From contig NZ_QKYN01000059.1 in NCBI RefSeq assembly GCF_003258295.1, forward strand, positions 1-64,000: 64,000 bases of DNA. The letters are read 5' to 3'. The notes beneath the pieces are model-generated. The model had not been told where the DNA came from. It made no database searches and saw only the letters and a list, made by a program, of their open reading frames with translations. Positions 16,612-25,543 of this stretch are shown in pieces. This stretch comes from Streptacidiphilus pinicola (GTDB taxonomy: Bacteria; Actinomycetota; Actinomycetes; Streptomycetales; Streptomycetaceae). The position numbers were made by a program, and so were the translations under genes. The first letter of the stretch is position 1. Each line of letters opens with the position of its first letter.

Positions 16612-19098
16612 CTACTTCGCCAGCCCCGCGCGACGCAGCGCGTCAGCCATGGCGCTGTTGATCGCGCCGCCGCCGTCACGCGGCGCCGGGGGACGACGGT
16701 CGCCGCCACCCCGCTGGCCGCCGCCACCGCCCTGGCCACCACGCTGGCCGCCCTGGCCGCCCTGGCCGCCCCGCTGACCCTGGCCACCACGCTGGCCGCC
16801 CTGGCCGCCCTGGCCGCCGCCACGCTGCTGCCCGCCGCGGTCACCACGCTCGCCCCGGTCGGCCCGCTCACCGCGCTCACGGCGCTGGCCGCCGCGCTCG
16901 GAACCGCCGCCCGACGCGCCCGTCTGCGCGTCGTCGTCCAGACGCAGCGTCAGCGAGATGCGCTTGCGCGGGATGTCCACATCCAGCACCTTCACCCGAA
17001 CGATGTCGCCGGACTTCACGACCTCGCGCGGGTCCTTGACGAAGGTCTTCGACAGCGCCGAGACGTGGACCAGACCGTCCTGGTGCACGCCGATGTCGAC
17101 GAACGCGCCGAACGCGGCCACGTTGGTGACCGTGCCCTCCAGCACCATGCCGGGCTCCAGGTCGCCGAGCTTCTCGACGCCCTCCTTGAACTCCGCCGTG
17201 CGGAACGCCGGACGCGGGTCGCGGCCCGGCTTCTCGAGCTCGGCCAGGATGTCCTGCACCGTCGGCACGCCGAAGGTGTCGTCGGCGAAGTCGGACGGCT
17301 TGAGCGTGCGCAGCCTGCCGCCGTCACCGATCAGCGTCTTCAGCTCGCCGCCCGTGCTGGCCAGGATCCGGCGCACGACCGGGTAGGCCTCGGGGTGGAC
17401 GCTGGAGGCGTCCAGCGGGTCGTCGCCGCCGGGGATGCGGAGGAAGCCCGCGCACTGCTCGAAGGCCTTCGGGCCGAGCCGCGCGACGCTCTTCAGCTCC
17501 TTGCGGCTGCGGAACGGGCCGTTGGCGTCGCGGTGGGCGACGATGTTGTCGGCCAGCCCGGCGCCGATGCCGGAGACCCGGGTCAGCAGCGGGGCCGAGG
17601 CGGTGTTCACGTCCACGCCGACGCCGTTGACACAGTCCTCGACCACCGCGTCGAGCGAGCGCGACAGCTTGGTCTCGGAGACGTCGTGCTGGTACTGGCC
17701 CACCCCGATCGACTTCGGGTCGATCTTGACGAGCTCGGCCAGCGGGTCCTGGAGCCGACGGGCGATGGAGACCGCGCCGCGGATCACGACGTTGAGCTCC
17801 GGCAGCTCCTGCGAGGCGAACGCGGAGGCCGAGTAGACCGAGGCGCCGGCCTCCGAGACGACGGCCTTGGTGAGCTTCAGCTCGGGGTGACGCTTGATCA
17901 GGTCCAGGGCCAGCTTGTCCGTCTCGCGCGACGCGGTGCCGTTGCCGATGGCGATCAGGTCGACCTTGTGCGCGGCGCAGAGCTTGGCGAGCGTCGCGAT
18001 CGACTCGTCCCACTTGTTGGCCGGGACGTGCGGGTGGATCGTGTCGTGGGCGACGACCTTGCCGGTCGCGTCGACGACGGCCACCTTGACGCCGGTGCGG
18101 TAGCCCGGGTCCAGACCGAGCGTGGCGCGGGCGCCGGCGGGCGCGGCCAGCAGCAGGTCGCGCAGGTTCGCGGCGAAGACGCGGACCGCCTCCTCCTCGG
18201 CCTCGGTGCGCAGACGCAGCCGCAGGTCGATGCCGAGGTGGACCAGGATCCGGGTACGCCACGCCCAACGGACGGTGTCCTGCAGCCACTTGTCGGCCGG
18301 GCGGCCGCGGTCGGCGACCTCGAACCGGTTGGCGATCCTGGCCTCGTAGCCGCCCGGCGCCTCCGCGTCCGCCTCGTCGGCGTAGGGCTCCATGGTCAGC
18401 TCGAGCACGTCCTCCTTCTCGCCGCGCAGCATCGCGAGGACGCGGTGGGAGGGGAGCTTGACGTAGGGCTCGGCGAAGTCGAAGTAGTCGGCGAACTTGG
18501 CGCCGTCCTGCTCCTTGCCGTCGCGCACCTTCGCCACGAGACGGCCGCGGCCCCACATGCGCTCGCGCAGCGCGCCGATCAGGTCGGCGTCCTCGGCGAA
18601 GCGCTCGACCAGGATCGAGCGGGCGCCGTCCAGCGCGGCGGCGGCGTCGGCGACGTTCTCCCCGAGATACGCGGCGGCCTCCGCCTGCGGGTCACGGGTC
18701 GGGTCGGCGAGCAGCGCCTCGGCGAGCGGCTCCAGGCCGTTCTCGCGGGCGATCTGCGCCTTGGTGCGGCGCTTGGGCTTGAACGGGAGGTAGATGTCCT
18801 CCAGCCGCGCCTTGGAGTCCGCCGCGCGGATCTGCGCCTCCAGCGCGTCGTCCAGCTTGCCCTGGCTGCGGATCGACTCCAGGATCGCGGCGCGGCGCTC
18901 CTCCATCTCCCGCAGGTAGCGCAGGCGCTCCTCCAGGGTGCGCAACTGGGCGTCGTCCAGGGACCCCGTCGCCTCCTTGCGGTACCGGGCGATGAAGGGG
19001 ACGGTCGCCCCTCCGTCGAGCAGTTCCACGGCGGACTGCACCTGTGCGGGACGGACGCCGAGCTCCTCGGCGATGGTCTGCTCAATCGACAGTGTCAC
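16612..19098 (-). CDS. tex: Tex-family RNA-binding transcription accessory protein with RGG-like tail
   Basis: This 828-residue nucleic-acid-binding protein has the Tex domain order: an N-terminal helical region, a YqgF/RNase-H-like domain ([17 protein letters not shown]), helix-hairpin-helix segments ([28 protein letters not shown]), and an S1 RNA-binding domain ([23 protein letters not shown]). Tex acts with transcribing RNA polymerase. After S1, about 75 residues (roughly 728-800) consist almost wholly of Gly, Gln and Arg. A short ordered C-terminal helix follows ([16 protein letters not shown]). The GTG at 19098 gives the usual N-terminus. This tail is longer and more repetitive than in most family members. 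Confidence 0.93.
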   Translation of the reverse strand: MTLSIEQTIAEELGVRPAQVQSAVELLDGGATVPFIARYRKEATGSLDDAQLRTLEERLRYLREMEERRAAILESIRSQGKLDDALEAQIRAADSKARLEDIYLPFKPKRRTKAQIARENGLEPLAEALLADPTRDPQAEAAAYLGENVADAAAALDGARSILVERFAEDADLIGALRERMWGRGRLVAKVRDGKEQDGAKFADYFDFAEPYVKLPSHRVLAMLRGEKEDVLELTMEPYADEADAEAPGGYEARIANRFEVADRGRPADKWLQDTVRWAWRTRILVHLGIDLRLRLRTEAEEEAVRVFAANLRDLLLAAPAGARATLGLDPGYRTGVKVAVVDATGKVVAHDTIHPHVPANKWDESIATLAKLCAAHKVDLIAIGNGTASRETDKLALDLIKRHPELKLTKAVVSEAGASVYSASAFASQELPELNVVIRGAVSIARRLQDPLAELVKIDPKSIGVGQYQHDVSETKLSRSLDAVVEDCVNGVGVDVNTASAPLLTRVSGIGAGLADNIVAHRDANGPFRSRKELKSVARLGPKAFEQCAGFLRIPGGDDPLDASSVHPEAYPVVRRILASTGGELKTLIGDGGRLRTLKPSDFADDTFGVPTVQDILAELEKPGRDPRPAFRTAEFKEGVEKLGDLEPGMVLEGTVTNVAAFGAFVDIGVHQDGLVHVSALSKTFVKDPREVVKSGDIVRVKVLDVDIPRKRISLTLRLDDDAQTGASGGGSERGGQRRERGERADRGERGDRGGQQRGGGQGGQGGQRGGQGQRGGQGGQGGQRGGQGGGGGQRGGGDRRPPAPRDGGGAINSAMADALRRAGLAK

Positions 19099-19207
19099 TC
19101 TTGGTTACCGCTCTCTCGCTGGATACGTGCGGCGCCATTCTGTCCCGGCGGGAGCGGGGAGGAAAACCACCGCGCGCCCGGGCGGGTCGCGGTGGCAGGA
19201 TCGCGCC

Positions 19208-19696
19208 ATGCAGATCCGCGAAGCGACGGACGCCGACTGGGCGTCCATCTGGCCGTTCTTCCACGAGATCACGGCGGCCGGCGAGACCTTCACCTACCCG
19301 ACCGACCTCGACGAGGCCACCGGCCGCCCGATGTGGATGGTCCGCCCTCCGGGCCACGTCGTGGTGGCCGTGAACCGGTCCGGCCTGGTGCTGGGCACCG
19401 CGAACATGTACGCCAACAAGATGGGCCCGGGCGCCCATATCGCCAGCGGCAGCTTCATGGTCGACCCCGCCCACCACCACCGCGGCGTCGGCGGGGCCCT
19501 CTGCCGCTACCTCCTCGGCTGGTCCCGCGAGCAGGGCTTCCGCGGCGTCCAGTTCAACGCGGTGGCGGCCACCAACGTCCATGCGGTCCACCTGTACGAG
19601 TCCCTCGGCTTCGAGATCATGACGACGATCCCGGAGGGCTTCCACCACCCGACGCAGGGCTACGTCGGGCTGCACATCATGTACACCAAGCTGTAG
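19208..19696 (+). CDS. GNAT-family N-acetyltransferase
   Basis: This 162-residue acetyl-CoA-dependent acetyltransferase begins MQIREATDADWASIWPFF. The acetyl-CoA loop is HRGVGGALCRYLLGW, preceded by the beta-strand SGSFMVDPAHHH, and the C-terminal motif is NAVHLYESLGFE (here NVHAVHLYESLGFE). GGCAGGA precedes the ATG. The frame is open upstream to 18938, but the start at 19208 gives the family-typical N-terminus. It resembles enzymes that act on small molecules, such as phosphinothricin-type acetyltransferases. The substrate is unknown. It is divergent from tex. Confidence 0.88.
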   Translation: MQIREATDADWASIWPFFHEITAAGETFTYPTDLDEATGRPMWMVRPPGHVVVAVNRSGLVLGTANMYANKMGPGAHIASGSFMVDPAHHHRGVGGALCRYLLGWSREQGFRGVQFNAVAATNVHAVHLYESLGFEIMTTIPEGFHHPTQGYVGLHIMYTKL

Positions 19697-19727
19697 GGCA
19701 GGGAGGCCTTTCCGTTCCGCGCGGCGG

Positions 19728-20324
19728 TCAGTCCTCATACCTCCGCAGGCCCGAGGTGTCGATGCTCCACGGGCCCACGGCGATGCGGTCGCCGAAGGCG
19801 AAGGGCACGGCCTTGCGGTACCGCACGCCGTCGGGCCCCTGCGACGGGTCGGAGTAGACCGTTCCGGCGCCTTTCCGGGGATCGACGACGAGGTAGCACG
19901 GCACGCCCATCACCGGATAGTCCCGGGCCTTGACCTCGAGGTCATTGCGCGGGTTGCCCGGGGAGACGACTTCGACGGCGAGCAGCACGACGCGACTGCT
20001 CACCCGCGCTCCGACGGAGTCGACCTCTGACTCGGGCACGACCATCAGGTCCGGCACCTTGCGGAGGCCCGTCACCGGATCCTCGGTGTCCGTGTCGGAG
20101 AACGCCGCCACGCCGGGGTCCTGCTGCTCGATCTGGCGGCGGAGCCGGATCACGTTGGCCCCGTGCTGCCCGCTGGGACTCATCATCATGACGGTGACCT
20201 GACCGTCGGTGATCTCGACCTTCCAGTGCTCCTGCTGGCGCGCGGCGACCTCGGACAACTCGTCCGCGACGGCACGCAGCCGGGAGATCTCCTCCGGGGC
20301 CAGCTGGGGACGGTCATCGGTCAT
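19728..20324 (-). CDS. Uma2-family (DUF820) nuclease-fold protein
   Basis: This 198-residue protein of the PD-(D/E)XK-like Uma2 family shows the conserved core KVPDLMVVPESEVD, then LLAVEVVSPGNPRNDLEVKARDYPVMGVPCYLVVDPR. It holds the expected Asp, the E of AVEV and the K of KARDY. The fold is endonuclease-like, but the cellular role of the many actinobacterial copies is unknown. It is convergent with the GNAT gene (31-bp gap) and divergent from the DGPF-ECF42 operon. It could be an independently acquired gene. Confidence 0.85.
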   Translation of the reverse strand: MTDDRPQLAPEEISRLRAVADELSEVAARQQEHWKVEITDGQVTVMMMSPSGQHGANVIRLRRQIEQQDPGVAAFSDTDTEDPVTGLRKVPDLMVVPESEVDSVGARVSSRVVLLAVEVVSPGNPRNDLEVKARDYPVMGVPCYLVVDPRKGAGTVYSDPSQGPDGVRYRKAVPFAFGDRIAVGPWSIDTSGLRRYED

Positions 20325-20438
20325 GACCCAAAACTACAGAATCCGCAGAGTGGTGTCCGATCGGAGCGGGGGCGTTCGTAGTAAGGGTGAGAGGTCGCCT
20401 GCGAGGGGCGTCCCCAACAGTGCGGGAGATGAGTCGAG

Positions 20439-20765
20439 ATGCAGTACCTGCTCAACGTGATCCACGACAGCGGCGAGAACGCCACCGAGGCCGAGCAGGC
20501 CGCGATCGTCGTGTTCAACCAGCAGATGAAGGCCGACGGGTACTGGGTCTTCGCCGGTGGCCTGGGGGTGACCGACAACGCCACCGTGGTCGACAACCGC
20601 AGTGGCGGGGAGCCGCTGGTCACCGACGGGCCGTTCGTGGAGTCGAAGGAGTACGTCGTCGGGTTCTGGATCATCGAGGCGCCGGACCTCGACGTCGCCC
20701 TCAAGCTCGCCGCCGGTGGCTCGAAGGCCTGCAACCGCAAGGTCGAGGTGCGACCGTTCCTGTGA
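20439..20765 (+). CDS. YCII-related DGPF-domain protein
   Basis: This 108-residue protein carries the signature DGPFVESKEYVVGFWIIEAPD. DGPF proteins are small ferredoxin-like-fold proteins found next to ECF42 sigma factors and are often direct targets of them. GGGAG precedes the ATG. The stop overlaps the GTG of the sigma factor gene (GTGA), so the two are translationally coupled. The biochemical function is unknown; a histidine/aspartate catalytic role has been suggested for the wider YciI fold. Confidence 0.9.
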   Translation: MQYLLNVIHDSGENATEAEQAAIVVFNQQMKADGYWVFAGGLGVTDNATVVDNRSGGEPLVTDGPFVESKEYVVGFWIIEAPDLDVALKLAAGGSKACNRKVEVRPFL

Positions 20766-21982
20766 ACGTCGAGGAGGCGCTGGCCCGGGCCCAACGGGAG
20801 GAGTGGGCTCGGGTCGTTGCCGCGCTGGCCCGGCGATTCGGGGATCTCGACGTTGCCGAGGAGGCGTCCGCCGAGGCGTTCGCCGTCGCCGTCGAACGGT
20901 GGCCGGTGGACGGCGTGCCGCCCAACCCCGGGGCCTGGCTGACGACCACGGCCCAGCGTAAGGCGATCGACCGGATCCGGCGCGAGGACAAGCGGGACGC
21001 CAAACAACGGGAGGCCCGGATGTGGCAGGACGAGGCGCCCGAACCGCTCGGTGCCGTCGAGGACGAGCGGCTCCGACTGGTCTTCACCTGCTGCCACCCG
21101 GCGCTGGCCGCGGACGCCCGGGTCGCGCTGACGCTGCGGTTGCTCGGCGGGCTGACCGTGGCCGAGATCGCCCGCGCGTTCCTCGTCCAGGAGGGCGCGA
21201 TGGCGCGCCGGATCACCCGGGCGAAGGACAAGATCAAGGCGGCCCGGATCCCCTATCGGGTGCCGGCCGCGGCGGATCTCCCGGGACGGGTCTCGGGGGT
21301 TCTCGCCGTCCTCTACCTCGTCTTCAACGAGGGGTACCTCGCGACCGGCCCCGGCACCGATCCCGTCCGACAGGACCTGACCGCCGAGGCGATCCGACTC
21401 ACGCGCCTGCTCCGCACACTGCTCCCCGAGGACGGCGAGGTCGCGGGCCTGCTCGCGCTGATGCTGATGAGTGAGGCGCGCCGGACCGCCCGAGTCTCCG
21501 CGAGCGGCGAGTTGGTTGCCCTTGGCGAGCAGGATCGCGGGGCCTGGGACGCGGCGCTGATCACGGAGGGGCACCGGCTGGTCCGCGAGCGCCTGGCGTC
21601 CGGCGAGGCGCCGGGCCGGTACCAGCTCCTCGCCGCGATCAACGCCGTGCACACCGACGCGCGCGACGTGCGGGACACCGACTGGTCGCAGGTGGTCGCC
21701 CTCTACGACCAGCTCGTCCGCATCGACCCCTCGCCCGTCGTCGCCCTGAACCGGGCCATCGCCGTGGCCGAGCTCGACGGCCCGGAGGTGGCCATGGCCG
21801 CCGTCGACCGCCTGGACGACGCACTGACGGGCTATCACGCCTACCACGCCACCCGCGCCGACCTGCTGCGGCGGCTGGGCCGCAGCGGGGAGTCCCGCGC
21901 GGCCTACGACCGGGCGATCGAACTGGCGGGCAACACCGCCGAGGTCGCCGCGCTCACCCGCCGCCGCGACCAGCTGCCGTGA
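20762..21982 (+). CDS. ECF42-type RNA polymerase sigma factor
   Basis: This 406-residue sigma factor has sigma-2 (LARRFGDLDVAEEASAEAFA ... NPGAWLTTTAQRKAIDRIRRE) and sigma-4 (ALTLRLLGGLTVAEIARAFL ... MARRITRAKDKI) domains. A roughly 200-residue helical extension follows, with TPR-like repeats (VVALNRAIAVAELDGPE, YHATRADLLRRLGR). The long C-terminal extension and the adjacent DGPF gene define ECF42, a group without an anti-sigma factor in which the extension itself controls activity. The GTG at 20762 overlaps the DGPF stop. The frame is open further upstream, but that stretch is a shadow of the DGPF gene. Confidence 0.93.
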   Translation: MNVEEALARAQREEWARVVAALARRFGDLDVAEEASAEAFAVAVERWPVDGVPPNPGAWLTTTAQRKAIDRIRREDKRDAKQREARMWQDEAPEPLGAVEDERLRLVFTCCHPALAADARVALTLRLLGGLTVAEIARAFLVQEGAMARRITRAKDKIKAARIPYRVPAAADLPGRVSGVLAVLYLVFNEGYLATGPGTDPVRQDLTAEAIRLTRLLRTLLPEDGEVAGLLALMLMSEARRTARVSASGELVALGEQDRGAWDAALITEGHRLVRERLASGEAPGRYQLLAAINAVHTDARDVRDTDWSQVVALYDQLVRIDPSPVVALNRAIAVAELDGPEVAMAAVDRLDDALTGYHAYHATRADLLRRLGRSGESRAAYDRAIELAGNTAEVAALTRRRDQLP

Positions 21983-21983
21983 A

Positions 21984-22814
21984 TCAGCGCGGCACGACCG
22001 CGAGCTGGCGGGACTGGGCGACCAGGCGGTCGTTGGAATCCCAGATCTCGCAGTCCTCCTCCAGGAAGCCCCCGGCGAGGTTGCGGGTGGCGTGGACGAC
22101 GCGCAGCCAGCCCGGGGCGGGGACGGCGCGGACGTGGACGGTGAGTTCGACCGTGGGCGTCCAGCCGAAGAGGCCGAGGTCGAAGGTGACCGGCGGCAGC
22201 GCGTCGACGGCGAAGAGGAGCAGCAGCGGGTCGGGCGCGTGGCCGTCGGCCATCCGGAGCCAGCCCTGGATGCGGCCCTCCCCGGAGGGCTTGCCGAGCG
22301 CCCAGCCCACGTAGGCCGGGTCGAGGCGCAGGTCCAGGCGGCGCAGCAGGTCCGCGGAGGCGAGGAACTCCGGCGGGGCGGAGTCGCTGCCGATGCACTG
22401 CTCGACCGGCGGCAGCTGCGGCGGCTTCGCGCTGGTGCGCACGGACTCGTCGGCCCGCGACAGGTCGCCATAGCTCGCGAGGACCCGCAGGCGCTCGACG
22501 GTGCTGCCGTCGTCCGCGCGCTGGCGCAGCGAGGCGCTGCCGGTGGAGAGGGTGCGGCCGCTGCGGATCGCCTCGACGTGTACCTCGGCCGGGCCGGGGC
22601 GGGACGGGGAGATGTAGTAGCCGCTGAGCGAGACGGGCTGCGGGTGGCTGCCGACCTCGCCGAGGCGGTCGCCGAGGGCGCGGCCGGCGAGGGCGAGCAG
22701 CAGGCCGCCGTTGATGCCGCCGCCGATGCGCCAGCCGGCGCCCAGCTCGGCGTCGTAGACGCCGGGCCGGCCCGCACGTCTGGCGACCGCGGTGCCCTGC
22801 TCGAACTCGGTCAT
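21984..22814 (-). CDS. TesB-like acyl-CoA thioesterase (double hot-dog)
   Basis: This 276-residue protein of the acyl-CoA thioesterase family has two hot-dog halves. The first contains GWRIGGGINGGLLLALAGRA and the second begins near WGWALGKPSGEGRIQGWLRM. The second half ends in a typical HATRNLAGGFLEEDCEIWDS. The family hydrolyses acyl-CoA thioesters, and the substrate is unknown. The frame opens at 22826, but the ATG at 22814 has GGGGCG at a good distance. It abuts the ECF42 gene tail to tail and is divergent from an SDR gene. Confidence 0.87.
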   Translation of the reverse strand: MTEFEQGTAVARRAGRPGVYDAELGAGWRIGGGINGGLLLALAGRALGDRLGEVGSHPQPVSLSGYYISPSRPGPAEVHVEAIRSGRTLSTGSASLRQRADDGSTVERLRVLASYGDLSRADESVRTSAKPPQLPPVEQCIGSDSAPPEFLASADLLRRLDLRLDPAYVGWALGKPSGEGRIQGWLRMADGHAPDPLLLLFAVDALPPVTFDLGLFGWTPTVELTVHVRAVPAPGWLRVVHATRNLAGGFLEEDCEIWDSNDRLVAQSRQLAVVPR

Positions 22815-22849
22815 GCTGCGCCCCACATTCTGACCAGTGTCATAAGTTA

Positions 22850-22865
22850 CTTAACAGTAGTTAAG
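22850..22865. promoter_or_regulatory. Inverted repeat CTTAAC-AGTA-GTTAAG
   Basis: A perfect 6-bp dyad with a 4-bp spacer lies in an AT-rich stretch between the divergent thioesterase and SDR genes. It is centred about 45 bp from each start. It is a candidate shared operator for a TetR-like regulator of both genes. Confidence 0.5.
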
Positions 22866-22911
22866 CGCAACGGCTCTTCCAACGTCAAGACGGTTCTGCT
22901 ACCACCTCGGC

Positions 22912-23697
22912 ATGGTGGATATCAGCGCATACGCACTGGACAAGCGGGTCGCGGTCGTCACCGGCGCGGGCAGCGGCATCGGGCGGGCCACCGCCCGCCT
23001 GCTGGCCGCAGCGGGCGCGCACGTCGTCTGCGCGGACGTGGACGGCGTCGCCGCCGAGCGGACCGCCGCCGAGTTCGGGGGTGTCCCGGCCGAGGTCGAC
23101 GTGGCGCTGCGCGAGCAGGTGGCCGAGTTGATCGAGGGCACGGCCCGGCGGTTCGGCCGCCTCGACATCCTCTGCAACATCGCCGGGATCATCCGCACCG
23201 GGCTGGTCGTGGACGTGCCGGAGGAGGACCTGGACGCCGTCTGGGCGGTCAACTTCAAGGGCACCTTCCACACCTGCCAGACGGCGGCGCGGATCATGTG
23301 CGCGCAGGGCAGCGGAGCCATCGTCAACACCGCCTCCGGCGCGGTGGACAGCGCGACGCCGGAGATCATGAGCTACAGCGTCTCGAAGGCCGCGGTGGTG
23401 CAGCTGACCAAGAACCTCGCCGCCGAGGTCGGCCGCTTCGGGGTGCGGGTCAACGCGGTGGCACCGGGTCTGGTGCGCACCGCGATGACCTCGCGTCACT
23501 ACCTGCGGCCCGACGGCAGCATCGACGAGGACGCCCGCGCGGCGGCGGAGAAGCCACTGCGGCGGATGTCCCCGCTCGGCATGATCGGCGAGCCGGAGGA
23601 CATCGCGCACGCCGTCCACTACCTGGTCAGCGATGCCGCCCGGTTCGTGACCGGGCAGATCCTGCGTCCCAACGGCGGCGTGGCGATGCCCTGGTGA
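22912..23697 (+). CDS. SDR-family oxidoreductase
   Basis: This 261-residue classical short-chain dehydrogenase has the cofactor loop TGAGSGIGRA (residues about 19-28). An Asp after the second strand (CADVDG) favours NAD(H). The NAG-type motif appears as NIAGIIRTG, and the active site is Ser with YSVSKAA. C-terminal signatures are VNAVAPGLVRTAM and FVTGQILRPNGG. Such enzymes oxidise or reduce hydroxyl/keto groups; 3-hydroxyacyl or steroid substrates are possible. It is divergent from a thioesterase, which hints at acyl-CoA metabolism. Confidence 0.9.
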   Translation: MVDISAYALDKRVAVVTGAGSGIGRATARLLAAAGAHVVCADVDGVAAERTAAEFGGVPAEVDVALREQVAELIEGTARRFGRLDILCNIAGIIRTGLVVDVPEEDLDAVWAVNFKGTFHTCQTAARIMCAQGSGAIVNTASGAVDSATPEIMSYSVSKAAVVQLTKNLAAEVGRFGVRVNAVAPGLVRTAMTSRHYLRPDGSIDEDARAAAEKPLRRMSPLGMIGEPEDIAHAVHYLVSDAARFVTGQILRPNGGVAMPW

Positions 23698-23710
23698 GCC
23701 CGCGTCCGGA

Positions 23711-25357
23711 CTACCGGCCGCGCAGCTCGCGGTAGCGGGTGGCCAGACCTGCGGTGGAGGAGTCCAACGCGTCGATCCCGGTGCCCTCGACGAGCGACGG
23801 CTCGATCCGCTTGGCCAGCACCTTGCCGAGCTCGACGCCCCACTGGTCGAAGGAGTCGATGTTCCAGATCGCGCCCTGCACGAACACCTTGTGCTCGTAG
23901 AGCGCGACCAGCTGGCCCAGCACCGACGGAGTCAGCTCGCCGGCCAGGATCGTCGTCGTGGGGTGGTTGCCGCGGAAGGTCTTGTGCGGCACCAGCTCCT
24001 CGGCGACGCCCTCGGCGCGCACCTCCTCCGGCGTCTTGCCGAAGGCCAGGGCCTGGCCCTGGGCGAAGAGGTTGGCCATCAGCAGGTCGTGCTGCGCGAC
24101 CAGGCCCGGCGCCAGGTCGGCGACCGGGCGGGCGAAGCCGATCAGGTCCGCCGGGATCACCTTGGTGCCCTGGTGCAGCAGCTGGTAGTAGGCGTGCTGC
24201 CCGTTGGTGCCCGGGGTGCCCCAGACGACCGGACCGGTCTGCCACGCGACGGGCTGCCCGTCGCGCTGCACCGACTTGCCGTTGGACTCCATGTCCAGCT
24301 GCTGCAGGTACGCGGTGAACTTGGACAGGTAGTGCGAGTACGGCAGCACGGCGTGCGCCTGCGCGTCGAAGAACGCGCCGTACCAGACGCCCAGGAGGCC
24401 GAGCAGCAGCGGCACGTTCTGCTCCGGCGGAGCGGTACGGAAGTGCTCGTCGACCAGGCGGAAGCCGGCCAGCATCTCCTCGAACGCCTCCGGGCCGATG
24501 GCGATCATCAGCGAGAGGCCGATCGCGGAGTCGTAGGAGTAGCGCCCGCCGACCCAGTCCCAGAACTCGAACATATTGGCCACGTCGATGCCGAACTTCG
24601 CCACCTCGGTGGCGTTCGTCGACAGCGCGACGAAGTGCTTGGCCACGGCGTCGGTGTCGGCGTGCAGCTCGGTGAGCAGCCAGTCGCGGGCGCTGGTGGC
24701 GTTGGTGACGGTCTCGATGGTGGTGAAGGTCTTCGAGGCGACGATGAACAGCGTCTCGGCGGCGTCCAGGTCGCGCACGGCCTCGTGCAGGTCCGCGCCG
24801 TCCACGTTGGAGACGAAACGCACCGTCAGATCGCGGTCGGTGAAGCTGCGCAGCACCTCGTAGGCCATCGCCGGGCCGAGGTCCGAGCCGCCGATGCCGA
24901 TGTTGACGATGTTGCGGATCCGCCGGCCGGTGTGACCGGTCCACTCCCCCGAACGGATCCGGCGGGCGAAGCCCGCCATCTTGTCCAGCACCGCGTGCAC
25001 CTCGGGCACGACGTTCACGCCGTCCACCTCGACGACCGCGCCGCGCGGCGCGCGCAGCGCGGTGTGCAGAACGGCGCGGTTCTCGGTGATGTTGATCTTC
25101 TCACCCCGGAACATGGCGTCCCGGAGGGCCGCCACCTGGCGCGTCCGTGCGAGCTCGCGCAGCAGGGTCAGCGTCTCGTCGGTGACGAGGTGCTTGGAGT
25201 AGTCGACGTACAGGTCACCCACCTGGAGGGTGTACGACTCCCCGCGCTTGGGGTCCTCCGCGAAGAGCGAGCGCAGGTGCGTCTCCCCGAAGTCCGCACG
25301 GTGCGCGGCGAGGGCCGCCCACTCGGGCAGCTGGTCCAGACGGGTTCCTTCAGTCAT
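23711..25357 (-). CDS. pgi: Glucose-6-phosphate isomerase
   Basis: This 548-residue glycolytic enzyme interconverts glucose 6-phosphate and fructose 6-phosphate. Signatures are [48 protein letters not shown] and [13 protein letters not shown]. The ATG at 25357 is chosen over the GTG at 25360 because GGAAGGA sits 6 nt before it. A 7-bp GC hairpin (25377-25396) lies in the 5' leader. Length and all motifs match the bacterial family. It is convergent with the SDR gene. Confidence 0.97.
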   Translation of the reverse strand: MTEGTRLDQLPEWAALAAHRADFGETHLRSLFAEDPKRGESYTLQVGDLYVDYSKHLVTDETLTLLRELARTRQVAALRDAMFRGEKINITENRAVLHTALRAPRGAVVEVDGVNVVPEVHAVLDKMAGFARRIRSGEWTGHTGRRIRNIVNIGIGGSDLGPAMAYEVLRSFTDRDLTVRFVSNVDGADLHEAVRDLDAAETLFIVASKTFTTIETVTNATSARDWLLTELHADTDAVAKHFVALSTNATEVAKFGIDVANMFEFWDWVGGRYSYDSAIGLSLMIAIGPEAFEEMLAGFRLVDEHFRTAPPEQNVPLLLGLLGVWYGAFFDAQAHAVLPYSHYLSKFTAYLQQLDMESNGKSVQRDGQPVAWQTGPVVWGTPGTNGQHAYYQLLHQGTKVIPADLIGFARPVADLAPGLVAQHDLLMANLFAQGQALAFGKTPEEVRAEGVAEELVPHKTFRGNHPTTTILAGELTPSVLGQLVALYEHKVFVQGAIWNIDSFDQWGVELGKVLAKRIEPSLVEGTGIDALDSSTAGLATRYRELRGR

Positions 25358-25376
25358 CACGCGTCCTTCCTACGAC

Positions 25377-25399
25377 GGGCCCGCCCTCACGGGCCCTTT
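25377..25399. terminator. GC hairpin with short T-run in the pgi leader
   Basis: GGGCCCG-CCCTCA-CGGGCCC is followed by TTT on the plus strand. On the minus strand it lies about 20-40 nt upstream of the pgi start. It may end plus-strand read-through or act as a leader structure for pgi. Confidence 0.35.
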
Positions 25400-25480
25400 C
25401 GTCCTGGACGAGCCTATGCCCTCCGAGGAAACGGAAGGTTGCGGAACGTCAGCGACGCGGGGACTTGTGCAGGTGAGACG

Positions 25481-25543
25481 TTGCACTACCTCAGGAGGCG
25501 CAGCCTCCAGGGGCGCGAGGAACTGCGCCCCTGGATGGTGCAA
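25481..25543. repeat. 63-bp palindromic intergenic element (short copy)
   Basis: The element is bounded by TTGCAC and GTGCAA and contains the stem CCAGGGGCGC-GAGGAACT-GCGCCCCTGG. It lies directly after the stop of the histidine kinase gene, where the hairpin can terminate transcription. The core AGGGGCGCG(A/G)GGAACTGCGC is shared with the element at 41674-41830. Confidence 0.75.

Noticed and set aside
16680-16860. Tandem repeats in the tex 3' end as a non-coding repeat
   Set aside because: They are in frame and encode the Gly/Gln/Arg tail.
17065-19857. 930-codon plus-strand frame opposite tex
   Set aside because: It is antisense to a gene with full Tex motifs, and its composition is shadow-like.
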